Shown: positions 45,776-55,731 of the stretch, in pieces | How positions within the stretch are numbered: the first letter of the stretch is position 1 | How the letters are laid out: each line of letters opens with the position of its first letter | Assembly: GCF_019636155.1 (NCBI RefSeq) | Contig: NZ_JAHBYB010000002.1 | Span: 1 to 64,000 of the forward strand | Direction: 5' to 3' | DNA from: Brevundimonas sp. | Lineage (GTDB): Bacteria > Pseudomonadota > Alphaproteobacteria > Caulobacterales > Caulobacteraceae | Length of the DNA stretch: 64,000 bases | Position numbers and translations under genes: made by a program | The notes under the pieces: generated by a model | Database searches by the model: none | What the model saw: only the letters and a program-made list of their open reading frames with translations | Told to the model about the DNA's origin: nothing

Positions 45776-46898
45776 ATGAGACCGGATGTCGAGGCCATGA
45801 AGGCCGACATCGAGCAGAGCGTGGCTCTGCTCAGGAGGCGTCTTTGACTGGGATGTCGCCGTCAGAAAACTGGATGAGCTGAACGCCCGGGTCGAGGATC
45901 CGACCCTGTGGGACAATCCCGACCAGGCCCAGGCCGTCAGTCGCGAACGCTCGCGCCTGGAGGCCCAGATCACCGCCGTCAAGGAGATGGAGCGGGGGCT
46001 GGAGGACGGCGTCATGCTGGCCGAAATGGCCGACGAGGAGGGCGACGAGGCCACGCTGGACGAGGCGCGCGAGAGTCTGAAATCGATCAAGGACCGCGCC
46101 GCCCGCGCCGAGCTGGAGGCCCTGCTGTCGGGCGAGGCGGACGGCAACGACGCCTATCTGGAGGTCAACTCCGGCGCCGGGGGCACCGAGTCTAACGACT
46201 GGGCCGGGATGCTGCTGCGGATGTACACCCGCTGGGCCCGCGCCCACGGCTATGAGGTCGAGGTCGAGGCCGAGGAGGCCGGCGAACAGGCGGGCATCAA
46301 GTCGGCGACCCTCTTGATCACCGGCCCGAACGCCTATGGCTGGCTGAAGTCGGAATCGGGCGTGCATCGGCTGGTGCGGATCAGCCCCTATGACGCGGCG
46401 GCCAAGCGGCACACCAGCTTCGCCTCGGTCGGGGTGTCGCCGGTGGTGGACGACACCATCGAGATCGACATCAATCCGGCCGACGTCCGCACCGACACCT
46501 ACCGCGCCTCGGGCTCGGGCGGCCAGCACGTCAACAAGACGGATTCCGCGGTGCGCCTGACGCACATCCCGACCAACACCGTGGTGGCCTGCCAGGCGGG
46601 CCGGTCCCAGCACCAGAACCGCGACCAGGCGTGGAAGATGCTGCGCGCCCGCCTGTACGAACTGGAGTTGCAGAAGCGCGAGGCGGCGGCCCAGGCCCTG
46701 GCCGACGCCAAGACCGACATCGGCTGGGGCCACCAGATCCGATCCTATGTGCTGCAGCCGTACCAGATGGTGAAGGACCTGCGGACCGAGGTGGAGACCA
46801 GCGACACCCAGGGGGTGCTGGACGGCGACCTGGACGCCTTCATGGGCGCGGCCCTGGCGGCGCGGGTCGGCGACCAGAGAGGCTCGACGGTCGACTGA
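45776..46898 (+). CDS. prfB: Peptide chain release factor 2 with programmed +1 frameshift
   Basis: Two-part coding sequence giving a 373-residue RF2. ATG 45776 opens a 23-codon frame that ends at TGA 45845-45847; the slip site reads CTCAGG AGG CGT CTT TGA C, with the internal Shine-Dalgarno-like AGGAGG and CTT-TGA-C of the classical autoregulatory site. After skipping T45845, reading continues GAC TGG GAT to the stop at 46898. The body has the GGQ motif ([24 protein letters not shown]) that triggers peptide release at UGA and UAA codons. RF2 level controls its own synthesis through UGA recognition. Confidence 0.96.
45834..45848 (+). promoter_or_regulatory. prfB frameshift site
   Basis: AGGAGG followed by CGTCTTTGAC: a Shine-Dalgarno-like stimulator three bases before the CTT slip codon, the in-frame TGA stop, and the favourable C after it. 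This combination matches the conserved RF2 recoding signal. When RF2 is scarce, termination at TGA is slow and ribosomes shift +1 onto GAC. Confidence 0.92.
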
Positions 46899-46970
46899 TC
46901 CCGAAGCGTCGCCCCGCGTCCAAGACGTGGACTCAAATCCGAGCCCATTTCATAAAGGCTTTTGACACTC

Positions 46971-47105
46971 CGTCACCCTCGGGCTTGTCCCGAGGGCCCA
47001 TCCCTGCGTCGTCCTCGAACGCGGATGACCCTCGCCAACGGCTGGAACAGCCGTATGTCCGGCCTGAAGCCGCCATGGGCCCTCGGGACAAGCCCGAGGG
47101 TGACG
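46971..47105. repeat. 135-bp element with perfect 31-bp inverted ends, copy 1
   Basis: Left arm 46971-47001 (starts CGTCACCCTCGGGCTTGTCC) and right arm 47075-47105 are exact reverse complements over 31 bp. Each arm also holds a smaller palindrome, CCTCGGGcttgtCCCGAGG. Beside the right arm is GCCTGAAGCCGCC, similar to GTTGAGGCCGCC in copy 2. The interior is otherwise different between copies. It lies between convergent prfB and the Hpt gene, where it can end transcripts from both sides. Confidence 0.9.
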
Positions 47106-47123
47106 AGATTAGAGGGTCACACC

Positions 47124-47597
47124 CTAACCCAGGTGTTCGGCGACGCGGGCTTCCAGGGTCTCGGCCAGGATGCGCCCCGTGGGGTGATCCTCGGTCTGGA
47201 TGCCGTCGCGGACCACGGCGCGGATGGCGTCGATGTGGGCGTCCAGGATCATCGGCGGCGCGGCCAGACGCTTCTCGGGATTGTCCAGCATCTTGCACAG
47301 CGACCCGGCCAGGCGGGTGACCAGGGGGAATTGGTAGGTGGCGCCCAGGCCCTTCAGGTCGTGGGCGCGGAAATAGAGGGCCTCGGCCGTCTCGGGCGTA
47401 TAGCCCTTGTCGCGGATGTCGGCCTGGGCCTGGTCCAGCTTGGTGATCTCGTCCTGAAGCCACTGGCCGAACTGGGCCGACATGGCCTTCAGCGCCTCTT
47501 CGGCGCGGGCGATGGCGCCGGCGTCGATGCCGAAACCGCCGCCGACCTTGGCCTTCAGCGCATTGGGGGGACGGATGACCTGGGCGGGGTTGCTCAC
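47124..47597 (-). CDS. Hpt-domain phosphotransfer protein
   Basis: 157-residue helical protein with a histidine phosphotransfer domain: AEALYFRAHDLKGLGATYQFPLVTRLAGSL, where H79 in HDLKGLG is the expected phosphoacceptor. A 40-residue N-terminal extension precedes the four-helix bundle. Such stand-alone Hpt proteins pass phosphate between hybrid kinases and response regulators. No kinase or receiver gene is adjacent, so the partner is unknown. Start ATG 47597. Confidence 0.88.
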   Translation of the reverse strand: MSNPAQVIRPPNALKAKVGGGFGIDAGAIARAEEALKAMSAQFGQWLQDEITKLDQAQADIRDKGYTPETAEALYFRAHDLKGLGATYQFPLVTRLAGSLCKMLDNPEKRLAAPPMILDAHIDAIRAVVRDGIQTEDHPTGRILAETLEARVAEHLG

Positions 47598-47662
47598 GGC
47601 TCTGGCTCCACTTCTACGCGAGGAGCCTAGGACGGCGGCGTTAAAAACCCGTCACTGGCGTT

Positions 47663-48442
47663 TCAGGAGGCGAACTGTTCGGCCAGGACCCGTTCCTCGA
47701 ACGAGCGGTTGGCGTCGAACAGCATGGTCAGGGCCAGGTCGCGCCGTTCGTGCACTTCGACGCGGGCCACATGGCGCACCTCATAGCTGTCGGCGGTGGC
47801 GCTGACCGGCCGCTTGTCGCCGTCCAGCACCTCGAAACGCACCCGGGCGGTGTGCGACAGCAGGGCGCCGCGCCAGCGCCGGGGCCGAAAGGCGCTGATC
47901 GGCGTCAGGGCCAGCATCCGGGCGTCCAGCGGGATGATGGGGCCGTGGGCCGACAGATTGTAGGCGGTCGATCCGGCCGGGGTCGCCACCAGGCAGCCGT
48001 CGCAGGCCAGTTCCTCCATGCGGACGCGGTCGTCCACGGTGATCCGCAGCTTGGCGCTCTGACGAGTCTGGCGCAGCAGGGAGACCTCGTTGATGGCCAG
48101 GGCGGAATGGGCCTCGCCCGCCTGGGTCATGGCGTCCATCTGCAGCGGGTGGATGCGGGTCGGCTGGGCCGCCGCGATCCGGCCGGGCAGGTCGTCCTCG
48201 TCATAGTCGTTCATCAGGAAGCCGACAGAGCCGCGGTTCATGCCGAATACGGGCGCCTGGCGGCCCAGGACGGCGTGCAGGGTCTCCAGCATGAAGCCGT
48301 CGCCGCCCAGGGCGACGATCACCTGGGCCTGATCGACGGGAACAGAGCCGTAGCGTTCGTCCAGCCGGCGGCGCGCCGCCTGGGCTTCGGGGCGGTCGCT
48401 GGCGACGAAGGCCAGGGAGGAGGGGGCGGGAGGCGAAGACAC
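47663..48442 (-). CDS. nadK: NAD kinase
   Basis: 259-residue NAD kinase making NADP from NAD and ATP. GGDG motif at 46-49 ([16 protein letters not shown]), [19 protein letters not shown], and [23 protein letters not shown]. The first 40 residues hold the usual short Rossmann start ([20 protein letters not shown]). GTG 48442 is taken as start, since no ATG lies before the first strand; a weak GGGG is the only upstream signal. It follows the DUF2336 gene by 31 bp. Confidence 0.93.
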   Translation of the reverse strand: MSSPPAPSSLAFVASDRPEAQAARRRLDERYGSVPVDQAQVIVALGGDGFMLETLHAVLGRQAPVFGMNRGSVGFLMNDYDEDDLPGRIAAAQPTRIHPLQMDAMTQAGEAHSALAINEVSLLRQTRQSAKLRITVDDRVRMEELACDGCLVATPAGSTAYNLSAHGPIIPLDARMLALTPISAFRPRRWRGALLSHTARVRFEVLDGDKRPVSATADSYEVRHVARVEVHERRDLALTMLFDANRSFEERVLAEQFAS

Positions 48443-48473
48443 CCCGGAAAGGGAGCCGACGCGGCGCGCGCCG

Positions 48474-49613
48474 TCAACCGGCCGCGCGCAGCTCCAGCTT
48501 GTTGAACAGCCGGGCGGCGTCGCGCGCATCCAGCGCCAGGGGCGTCCAGGGGCCGTAGGCGTCCTCGCCCGGGCGACCGTCGGTGAGACGGCGCAGGTCG
48601 GTCAGCAGCGACAGGAAGGCGGTCCGGTCGATGCCCGCCGCGACGCAGGCCAGATAGAGCGGCTGGGGCGTCTCGGCCGTGACGGCGGCGCGGATCTGAT
48701 CGAGGGGGAATTCCCCGATGGCGGCCAGGGCGTGCTCGAACAGGGTGCGGCGGCCCTCGCGGACGGCGCGGACGGCGAAGCCGGGGCGCAACTGTCCGGC
48801 GGCCTTGAGCTTGTCGATCAGGCGGCGCTCGGTTTCCGAATCCGGGGGATCGGCCGGACGCCATTGGGGCGAGGCGGCGGCCGCGGCGGCGCGGTCGGCC
48901 GCGACCTGGATGATGGCGTCCAGGGAGGCCTCGTCGATGCGGAAGCGTTCGGCGATGGACTGGCGCAGGGCCTGGCCCACCCATTGATACAGCTGGGTCG
49001 CCAACTGCTGGTTCAGGCGCGGATGGCGGGTCAGGGGCGCGCGCAGGCCGGCGATGCGGCGCGAGCTGTCGACCAGTCGGCGCAGGGCCTCTTCGCTGAT
49101 CTGGGCCGAACGGTTGCCGGCCAGGGCGGTGAGGACGGCCGGTTCGGCCCGGTCGATGACGGCGTCGGCCAGGCGGCCCGACAGGTTGGGGCGGCGCGCC
49201 ACCTCGATGTGATGCTCCAGCGTCGCCTCGACCAGGATGCGCAGCAGGTCGTCGTCCTTGAGCAGGGGACTGGCGGCGATGACGGGGCGGGCGATCTCGA
49301 TCTCGTCCAGGGCCAGCATGTGGATCAGGGCCTGGGGCGCCCAGTCGGCCGTGGCCAGGCGCTGGGCCAGGACGGCGCGGATCTCGCGCTCGGCCTGACG
49401 GGCCAGGGTCATGAAGATCTCGGACAGGACCGGCGACAGTTCGGCGCCCGGCGGATTGGCGTCGCACAGGGACGCCACGGCCAGCAGCAGCCGTTGCCGG
49501 TCATCCGAGGACCGGCTGCGCGCCAGGGCGACCAGGCGGCCGAATTCGCCATCCGGCGCGGGATCGGCGGACGGCGGGACAGGGAGGCTGAGGGCGACGG
49601 CGACGTTCACCAC
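48474..49613 (-). CDS. DUF2336 domain protein
   Basis: 379-residue all-helical protein of the DUF2336 family found widely in alphaproteobacteria. Repeating helical pattern of HEAT-like type: [68 protein letters not shown], then a C-terminal helical domain. No enzyme motif. GTG starts at 49613 or 49610 follow GGAG; ATG is absent nearby. It lies upstream of nadK on the same strand; a regulatory link is not evident. Confidence 0.85.
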   Translation of the reverse strand: MVNVAVALSLPVPPSADPAPDGEFGRLVALARSRSSDDRQRLLLAVASLCDANPPGAELSPVLSEIFMTLARQAEREIRAVLAQRLATADWAPQALIHMLALDEIEIARPVIAASPLLKDDDLLRILVEATLEHHIEVARRPNLSGRLADAVIDRAEPAVLTALAGNRSAQISEEALRRLVDSSRRIAGLRAPLTRHPRLNQQLATQLYQWVGQALRQSIAERFRIDEASLDAIIQVAADRAAAAAASPQWRPADPPDSETERRLIDKLKAAGQLRPGFAVRAVREGRRTLFEHALAAIGEFPLDQIRAAVTAETPQPLYLACVAAGIDRTAFLSLLTDLRRLTDGRPGEDAYGPWTPLALDARDAARLFNKLELRAAG

Positions 49614-49764
49614 GCAATACTCCGATGGGGCCTCTGGCGGAGGCGTCGTCCCAGTCTGGGACAGCGGACGTGAAAGCGCGGTTAACGAACGCTGAAGATG
49701 GCTGCGCTTGACGCCGCGCCGATCCCGGCGGACGGTTGGTGAACGCAGATAACAGGAGGCCGCC

Positions 49765-50529
49765 ATGGCCGACGGGGCCGTCGCTTCGCTGAAATCCAGG
49801 GTGTCCGAAGAAGAGTGGCGCACCCGGGTCGATCTGGCCGCCCTGTACCGGCTGGTCGCCCTGCACGGGTGGGACGACATGATCTTCACCCATATCTCGG
49901 CCCGCGTGCCGGGACCGGAGCATCATTTCCTGATCAACCCCTACGGCTGGTATTTCGAGGAGATGACGGCCTCGGCCCTGGTCAAGGTCGATCTGGACGG
50001 GAACATCGTCCAGGAGACCAGCAGCTTCATCAATCCGGCGGGCTTCACCATCCATTCGGCCGTGCATGCCGCCCGCGAGGACGCCAAATTCGTCATCCAC
50101 CTGCACACGGTGAACGGGGTGGGCGTGGCGGCCCAGAAGCAGGGCCTGCTGCCGATCAGCCAGAACGCCTGCCTGCTGCAGCACCAGGTGGCCTATCACG
50201 GCTACGAGGGGCTGGCCCTGAACCATGACGAGCGCGAGCGGCTGGTGGCGGACATGGGGGACAAGTCGCTGATGCTGCTGAGGAACCACGGCACCCTGGC
50301 GGTCGGGGAAACGGCGGCCCAGGCCTGGGTCGGGATCTTCTTCCTGGAACGGGCCTGCGCCCAGCAGGTGGCGGCTCTGTCGGCCGGGCCGGACAATGTG
50401 CTGATCGCCCCGGACGCGGCCCAGGCCGAGACCAAGGAGCAGGGGCGGGGGATCGGCTTCATCTCGTCCCTGGCCTGGCCGGGCGCGCTGCGGATGCTGG
50501 ACCGGCGCAACCCCGGCTACGACGTGTGA
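49765..50529 (+). CDS. Class II aldolase/adducin family protein
   Basis: 254-residue protein with the AraD/FucA-type fold. Zinc-ligand pattern HLHT (FVIHLHTVNGVGVAAQ) and the later NHG (LMLLRNHGTLAVGET). N-terminal LYRLVALHGWDDMIFTHISARVPG and the FLINPYGWYFEEMTASALVKVDL strand pair are typical. The proteins may be aldolases, epimerases or decarboxylases; substrate unknown. AACAGGAGG before ATG 49765. Its stop overlaps the GTG of the next gene by 4 bp. Confidence 0.92.
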   Translation: MADGAVASLKSRVSEEEWRTRVDLAALYRLVALHGWDDMIFTHISARVPGPEHHFLINPYGWYFEEMTASALVKVDLDGNIVQETSSFINPAGFTIHSAVHAAREDAKFVIHLHTVNGVGVAAQKQGLLPISQNACLLQHQVAYHGYEGLALNHDERERLVADMGDKSLMLLRNHGTLAVGETAAQAWVGIFFLERACAQQVAALSAGPDNVLIAPDAAQAETKEQGRGIGFISSLAWPGALRMLDRRNPGYDV

Positions 50530-51305
50530 AGGCGGCCGCCCCGGGCGTCCTCAGCCTGATCGCCGTCCTGGCGGCGGGGTCGGCCCAGGCCTCGGCCTGG
50601 GTCCAGCCAAAGGGCAGGGGCCAATTGATCATCAAATGGGAGGACATGCGCGCCGAACGCGGCTTCGGCCCGGACGGCGCCCTGGCGGACCTGACCGCGC
50701 CCCGCACCGACCGGGCGGTCGGCCTGTTCGGCGAATACGGCCTGACCGACCGGCTGACCGTTCAGGTCAAGAGCGACTGGCAGGACGGGCGTGACGCCTT
50801 CGTCGACTATCAGGGTCGCGGCCCCCTGGAAGTGGGCCTGACCTGGCAGGTGCACCGGGATGATCGCAACGCCGCCAGCATCTATGTCGGCTATGCCGAC
50901 GCGGGCGACGGGCGCAACGCGGGCTATGCCGCGCCGGGCCAGGGGCGCGGCGACTGGGAGGCCCGGGTCTCGGTCGGCCGCAACCTGAAGGGCGTGGGCG
51001 GACCCTGGACGCCGGAGCGCAGTTTCGTGGAGCTTCAGGCGGCGCGACGGATGCGCGCAGGCCTGCCGGACGAGACCCGCGCCGAGTTCACCGCCGGCGG
51101 CCATTTCGGCGAGAACTGGATGATCCTGGGCCAGGCCTTCGGCGGGATGACGGACGGCGGCGGCGCGCGCTGGCTGTCGGTCGAGACCTCCGTGGTTCGG
51201 CGATTGGGCGACTGGAGCCTGCAGGCCGGGTGGCGCGAGGCGGTGGCCGGGCGCGAGGTGGTCCAGAACCGGGGACTGGTGGTGGCGGTCTGGCGAAGAT
51301 TCTGA
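50526..51305 (+). CDS. Putative outer-membrane beta-barrel protein
   Basis: 259-residue protein with a signal peptide (residues 1-23, ending SAQASA) and a body of short alternating strands (RGQLIIKWEDMRA, TDRAVGLFGEYGLTDRLTVQVKSDW, LEVGLTWQVHRDD, EFTAGGHFGENWMILGQAFG). It ends in ...VVAVWRRF, a C-terminal phenylalanine as recognised by the BAM machinery. Start GTG 50526 overlaps the aldolase stop (GTGTGA), so translation is coupled. No specific family recognised; no porin loop or plug domain is visible. Confidence 0.75.
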   Translation: MKAAAPGVLSLIAVLAAGSAQASAWVQPKGRGQLIIKWEDMRAERGFGPDGALADLTAPRTDRAVGLFGEYGLTDRLTVQVKSDWQDGRDAFVDYQGRGPLEVGLTWQVHRDDRNAASIYVGYADAGDGRNAGYAAPGQGRGDWEARVSVGRNLKGVGGPWTPERSFVELQAARRMRAGLPDETRAEFTAGGHFGENWMILGQAFGGMTDGGGARWLSVETSVVRRLGDWSLQAGWREAVAGREVVQNRGLVVAVWRRF

Positions 51306-51425
51306 AGATCGCGGGCGATCACCGCGACGGATTCGGAAACCTGGCCCGTTACAGAGACTTTAGTTGCGTCGGGGCCGTGACTCGTTAAGTCGGGCGCGTC
51401 ATCCCGGAAGCCGGAGCCCCCACGC

Positions 51426-52541
51426 GTGATCAAGCGGCATTTCTTCATTGTCGGCGCAGCCGTGCTGCTGGGCCTGATGGTGCTTGCGGCCGTGCTGCGC
51501 ATCACCCTGGGCGGGGGAGACGAAAAAGGCGGCATGGGCGGACCGGGCGGCCGGGGCGGCGGGCGCGGCCAGCAGGTGGCGACGGTGACGGTGCAGCCGC
51601 GCGAATTCTCGGACACCATCCAGGTGCTGGGCGTGGCGCGGGGCCGTCGGTCGGTCAATGTGACCTCACAGACCACCGAACTGATCACCCGGGTGCTGTT
51701 CGCCGACGGCCAGAGGGTTTCGGCCGGCCAGGCCCTGGTCGAACTGCAGGCCCGCGAAGAGGACGCCGGGGTCATCGAGGCCCGCGCCCGCGTGGCCCAG
51801 GCCCAGAGGGAATACGAACGCTACGCCGCCCTGGCCGAGCGCGGCGTCGCGCCCCGGGTCACGGCCGAGAGCGCCGAGACGGCCCTGGCCACCGCCCGCG
51901 CCTCGCTGGCGGCCGCCGAGGCGCGACAGGGCGACCGTGTGATCCGAGCTCCCTTCGCCGGCGTCATGGGCCTGACCACCGTCACGCCCGGCACCCTGAT
52001 CAATCCCGGCGCGGTCATCGCCACCCTGGACGACACCGGTGTGGTGCGCGTCGATTTCCCCGTGCCGGAACGCTATCTGGGCCAGCTCAGGTCCGGGACG
52101 CCCCTGACGGCCAGCACCGACGCCTATCCGGGGGATCGGTTCGAGGGGCGGATCGCCCTGATCGACACACGCGTCAACGAACAGACTCGGGCCGCCACGG
52201 CGCGAGCCGAATTTCCCAATCCCGGCGGCCGTCTGCGGCCGGGCATGCTGGTCCGGGTGGCCGTGCAGCGGGGCGAGCGCACGGCCGTCGCCGCGCCCGA
52301 GGCCGCGGTCCAGTATGAGGGCCAGAGGGCCTTTGTCTATCGCCTGGCGCCGGGCGAAAACGGCTTCACCGCCCAGCGGGTCGAGATCGAAACCGGGGCG
52401 GTCGAAAACGGCTTCGTCGAGATCCTGTCGGGCGTCGAGGCCGGCGAACGGCTGGTGGGAACCGGGCTGAACCGCATCCAGCCCAACGCCCCGGTCAGCA
52501 TCGCCGGCGAGGGCGGCCAGGCGCGGAAACAAGCTCGATGA
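51426..52541 (+). CDS. RND efflux periplasmic adaptor (membrane fusion protein)
   Basis: 371-residue adaptor. N-terminal membrane anchor (FFIVGAAVLLGLMVLAAVLRI), Gly-rich spacer, barrel-sandwich strands (GVARGRRSVNVTSQTTELI, FADGQRVSAGQALVEL), a helical hairpin (EARARVAQAQREYERYAAL...ASLAAAEARQ), then VIRAPFAGVMGLTTVTPGTLI and a beta-barrel region. GTG 51426 is the start. The gene overlaps the pump gene by 4 bp (ATGA). No outer-membrane channel gene follows, so a shared TolC-like channel elsewhere is likely. Substrates unknown. Confidence 0.93.
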   Translation: MIKRHFFIVGAAVLLGLMVLAAVLRITLGGGDEKGGMGGPGGRGGGRGQQVATVTVQPREFSDTIQVLGVARGRRSVNVTSQTTELITRVLFADGQRVSAGQALVELQAREEDAGVIEARARVAQAQREYERYAALAERGVAPRVTAESAETALATARASLAAAEARQGDRVIRAPFAGVMGLTTVTPGTLINPGAVIATLDDTGVVRVDFPVPERYLGQLRSGTPLTASTDAYPGDRFEGRIALIDTRVNEQTRAATARAEFPNPGGRLRPGMLVRVAVQRGERTAVAAPEAAVQYEGQRAFVYRLAPGENGFTAQRVEIETGAVENGFVEILSGVEAGERLVGTGLNRIQPNAPVSIAGEGGQARKQAR

Positions 52542-55500
52542 TGCTGTCCGATCTTGCGGTTCGCCGCCCGGTCTTCGCGGCCGTGGCCGCCATTGTGCTG
52601 TGCGTCATCGGGGCGGCGGCCTTCTTCTTCCTGCCGGTGCGCGAACTGCCGGACGTGGACCCGCCGATCGTCTCGGTCAGCACCAGCTACGCCGGCGCCT
52701 CGGCCGAGGTGATCGAGAGCCGGATCACCGAACCGATCGAACAGCAGATCGCCGGCATCCAGGGCGTCAAGCGGATCAATTCCACCAGCCGCGACGGCCG
52801 CTCGAACGTCAATATCGAGTTCAACCTGGACCGGAACATCGACGACGCCGCCAACGACGTGCGCGACCGGATCAGCCGGGTCGTCGGCCGCCTGCCCGAC
52901 CAGGCCCAGCCGCCCGAGGTGGCCAAGGCGGATTCCGACAGCCAGCCGATCATGATCCTGTTCCTGCGGTCCACGACCATGAACCGGCTGCAGCTGACGG
53001 ACTATGCCGACCGCTATCTGATCGACCGGCTGTCGACCGTGGACGGGGTGGCCCAGGTGCAGATCTATGGCGAGCAGCGCTACGCCATGCGCATCTGGCT
53101 GGACCCGGCGGCCATGGGCGCGCGCGGCCTGACCGTGCAGGACGTCGAGAACGCCCTGACCAGCCAGAACGTCGAACTGCCGGCCGGTTCGCTGGAATCG
53201 ACGGACAAGGACTATACGGTGCGGGTGGCGCGCAACTACGCCACCCCGGCCCAGTTCGCGGCCCTGCCGATCGGCACCCGCGGGGCGGCGTCCCAGGCGT
53301 CTGGCACGGGGGCGGCGGCCCTGATCGCCGCGCCGCCGACCTATGTGACCCGACTGGGCGACATCGCCCGGGTCGAGGAGGCGCCCGCCGAGGCGCGCCG
53401 GATGTTCCGCGGCAACGGCCTGGACCAGATCGGCCTGGCCGTCACCCGCCAGGCCCAGTCGAACGACCTGGCCATTTCCGAGGGGGTGGCCAAGCTGCTG
53501 GAGGAAATCCGGCCGACCCTGCCCGAGGGCGCCGAACTGGTGATCGGGTCGGACAATTCGGTCTTCACCAAACACGCCATCGAAGAGGTGTGGATCACCA
53601 TCGGCATCGCCATGGCCCTGGTTGCCCTGGTCAATTTCGTCTTCCTGGGCAGTTTCCGGGCGGCCCTGATTCCATCGGTCGTGGCGCCGATCTGCCTGTT
53701 GTCGACCTTCATCGTCCTGGCGCCTCTGGGGTTCTCGCTGAACCTTCTGACCCTGCTGGCCCTGGTTCTGGCCATCGGCCTGGTGGTGGACGACGCCATC
53801 GTGGTGACCGAGAACATCCAGCGCAGGCTGGACCATGGCGAGCCGCCCCTGGTGGCCGCCGAGCGTGGCGCGCGCCAGGTCTTCTTCGCCGTGGTGGCGA
53901 CGACGGTGGTGCTGCTGGCGGTGTTCGCGCCCCTGCTGTTCCTGCCCGGCTATGTCGGGCGGCTGTTCGTCGAGCTGGCGGCGGCGATCGCGGCGGCCGT
54001 GGCCTTCTCGGCCTTCCTGGCGCTGAGCCTGTCGCCGATGCTGGCGTCCAAGATCCTGAAGCCGGCGCACGGCTCGGGCTGGCTGGCGCGGCGGGTGGAC
54101 CGGGCCATGGATGCGCTGAAACGGTCCTACGCCCGTTCGCTTGACGCCCTGATGGGGCGCAAGGCGTCCCTGTATGGGGTGATCGGCCTGATCGTCCTGG
54201 TGGCGGCCGGAGCCGGCGGCATCTTCCTGAACCTGCCCGACGAACTGGTGCCGCCCGAGGATCGGGGCCGGGTCTTCGTCCGCGTCCAGGGCCCCGAAGG
54301 CGCAGGCTTCGACTACACTCGCCGGATCATGCTGGGGCTGGAGCCCATCCTGGCCGAATACAAGCAGGGCGGGGAGGTCGAGTCCTATCTGGTGTCGGCG
54401 CCCGGCTTCGGCGGCGGCAGCTTCAACTCGGGCAACGCCACCCTGACCCTGGTCGACTGGTCCAAGCGCGACCGGTCCGCCGACCAGATCGCCCAGGAAC
54501 TGAACGGCAAGCTGCGCACCCAGACCGACGCCCAGGTCAACGCCAGCGTGCCCGGCGCCTTCCAGCGCGGCGGCGGCAATTCCAACTCGATCGAGATGAT
54601 CGCCACCGGGCCGGACTATCACCAGCTGTACCAATGGCTGCAGCCGATCCTGGCGGCGGCCCAGGAGAATCCCGGCTTCTCGCGCCCGCGCCTGAACTAT
54701 GAGCCGAACGCGCCGCGCCTGCTGGTGGATGTCGATCCGCAGAAGGCCGCCGGCCTGGGCGTCTCGGCCCAGCAGGTGGGGCGGACGCTGGAGACCATGT
54801 TCGGATCGCGTCGGGCCACCACCTATCTGCGCGGGGGGCAGGAATATGACGTCATCCTGCAGACCGACCGCGACGCCCGCCGCAACGTCAGCGACCTGGA
54901 GGCCCTGTATGTCGCCACCGGATCGGGCCAGCTGGCGCCCCTGTCGGCGGTGGTCACGACCCAGACTTCGGGCGATACGCCGGACCGGCGGCGGCTGGAT
55001 CGCCAGCGCGCCATCACCCTGTCGGCTGATCTGACGCCGGGGACCACCATCGCCGACGCCATGGCCTTCCTGCAGGCCGAGGCGGGCAAACAGGCCCAGG
55101 GCCTGGCCACCATCCGCTGGGGCGGGGCGGCCCGCGACCAGCAGGAGGCGGGCAGCGCGGTGGGGGCGGCCTTCGCACTGGCGCTGCTGCTGGTCTTCCT
55201 GGTGCTGGCGGCCCAGTTCGAGAGCTGGATCACCCCGGCGGTGATCATGCTGACCGTGCCCCTGGCGGCGGCGGGGGGGCTGTTCGGCCTGCTGATGGCG
55301 GGGTCCAGCCTGAACATCTATTCCCAGATCGGCCTGATCATCCTGATCGGGGTGGCGGCCAAGAACGGCATCCTGATCGTCGAGTTCGCCAACCAGCTGC
55401 GCGACCAGGGCCGGTCGATCCGCGAAGCGATCATCGAATCGTCGTCCCTGCGCCTGCGGCCGATCATCATGACCTCGATCGCCACCGCCTTCGGCGCCCT

Positions 55501-55726
55501 GCCACTGGTGCTGTGGCAGGGGGCGGGGGCGGGCAGCCGCCAGACCATCGGCGTGGTCATCTTCGCCGGGGCCATGTTCGCAACCATGCTGACCCTGTTC
55601 GTGGTGCCGGTGATCTATGGGGTGCTGGCGCGCTTCACCCGCTCGCCGGAATACACCGCCCGCAAGATCGAGGAGTGGGAGGCCCAGGAGGTCACGGCCA
55701 ACGACACGGCGGCCGCCGCCGAATAG
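52538..55726 (+). CDS. RND efflux pump, inner-membrane transporter
   Basis: 1062-residue AcrB/MexF-type proton antiporter with twelve membrane segments and two large periplasmic loops. Proton-relay residues are in place: the Asp pair in GLVVDDAIVV (TM4) and the Lys in GVAAKNGILIVEFAN (TM10). N-terminal SDLAVRRPVFAAVAAIVLCVIGAAAFF is typical of the group of pumps exporting hydrophobic drugs or metabolites. A short extra Ala/Ser/Gly loop (RGAASQASGTGAAAL) lies in the first periplasmic loop. Overlaps the adaptor gene by 4 bp. Confidence 0.94.
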   Translation: MMLSDLAVRRPVFAAVAAIVLCVIGAAAFFFLPVRELPDVDPPIVSVSTSYAGASAEVIESRITEPIEQQIAGIQGVKRINSTSRDGRSNVNIEFNLDRNIDDAANDVRDRISRVVGRLPDQAQPPEVAKADSDSQPIMILFLRSTTMNRLQLTDYADRYLIDRLSTVDGVAQVQIYGEQRYAMRIWLDPAAMGARGLTVQDVENALTSQNVELPAGSLESTDKDYTVRVARNYATPAQFAALPIGTRGAASQASGTGAAALIAAPPTYVTRLGDIARVEEAPAEARRMFRGNGLDQIGLAVTRQAQSNDLAISEGVAKLLEEIRPTLPEGAELVIGSDNSVFTKHAIEEVWITIGIAMALVALVNFVFLGSFRAALIPSVVAPICLLSTFIVLAPLGFSLNLLTLLALVLAIGLVVDDAIVVTENIQRRLDHGEPPLVAAERGARQVFFAVVATTVVLLAVFAPLLFLPGYVGRLFVELAAAIAAAVAFSAFLALSLSPMLASKILKPAHGSGWLARRVDRAMDALKRSYARSLDALMGRKASLYGVIGLIVLVAAGAGGIFLNLPDELVPPEDRGRVFVRVQGPEGAGFDYTRRIMLGLEPILAEYKQGGEVESYLVSAPGFGGGSFNSGNATLTLVDWSKRDRSADQIAQELNGKLRTQTDAQVNASVPGAFQRGGGNSNSIEMIATGPDYHQLYQWLQPILAAAQENPGFSRPRLNYEPNAPRLLVDVDPQKAAGLGVSAQQVGRTLETMFGSRRATTYLRGGQEYDVILQTDRDARRNVSDLEALYVATGSGQLAPLSAVVTTQTSGDTPDRRRLDRQRAITLSADLTPGTTIADAMAFLQAEAGKQAQGLATIRWGGAARDQQEAGSAVGAAFALALLLVFLVLAAQFESWITPAVIMLTVPLAAAGGLFGLLMAGSSLNIYSQIGLIILIGVAAKNGILIVEFANQLRDQGRSIREAIIESSSLRLRPIIMTSIATAFGALPLVLWQGAGAGSRQTIGVVIFAGAMFATMLTLFVVPVIYGVLARFTRSPEYTARKIEEWEAQEVTANDTAAAAE

Positions 55727-55731
55727 GCCGC

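Noticed and set aside
45776-45847. prfB as a frameshifted pseudogene
   Set aside because: The early TGA sits in the conserved programmed frameshift context (AGGAGG, CTT, TGA, C), so it is regulatory and not damage.
46900-47120. Small gene in the prfB-Hpt gap
   Set aside because: The gap is filled by the 31-bp inverted-repeat element; no frame with a ribosome binding site or domain is present.
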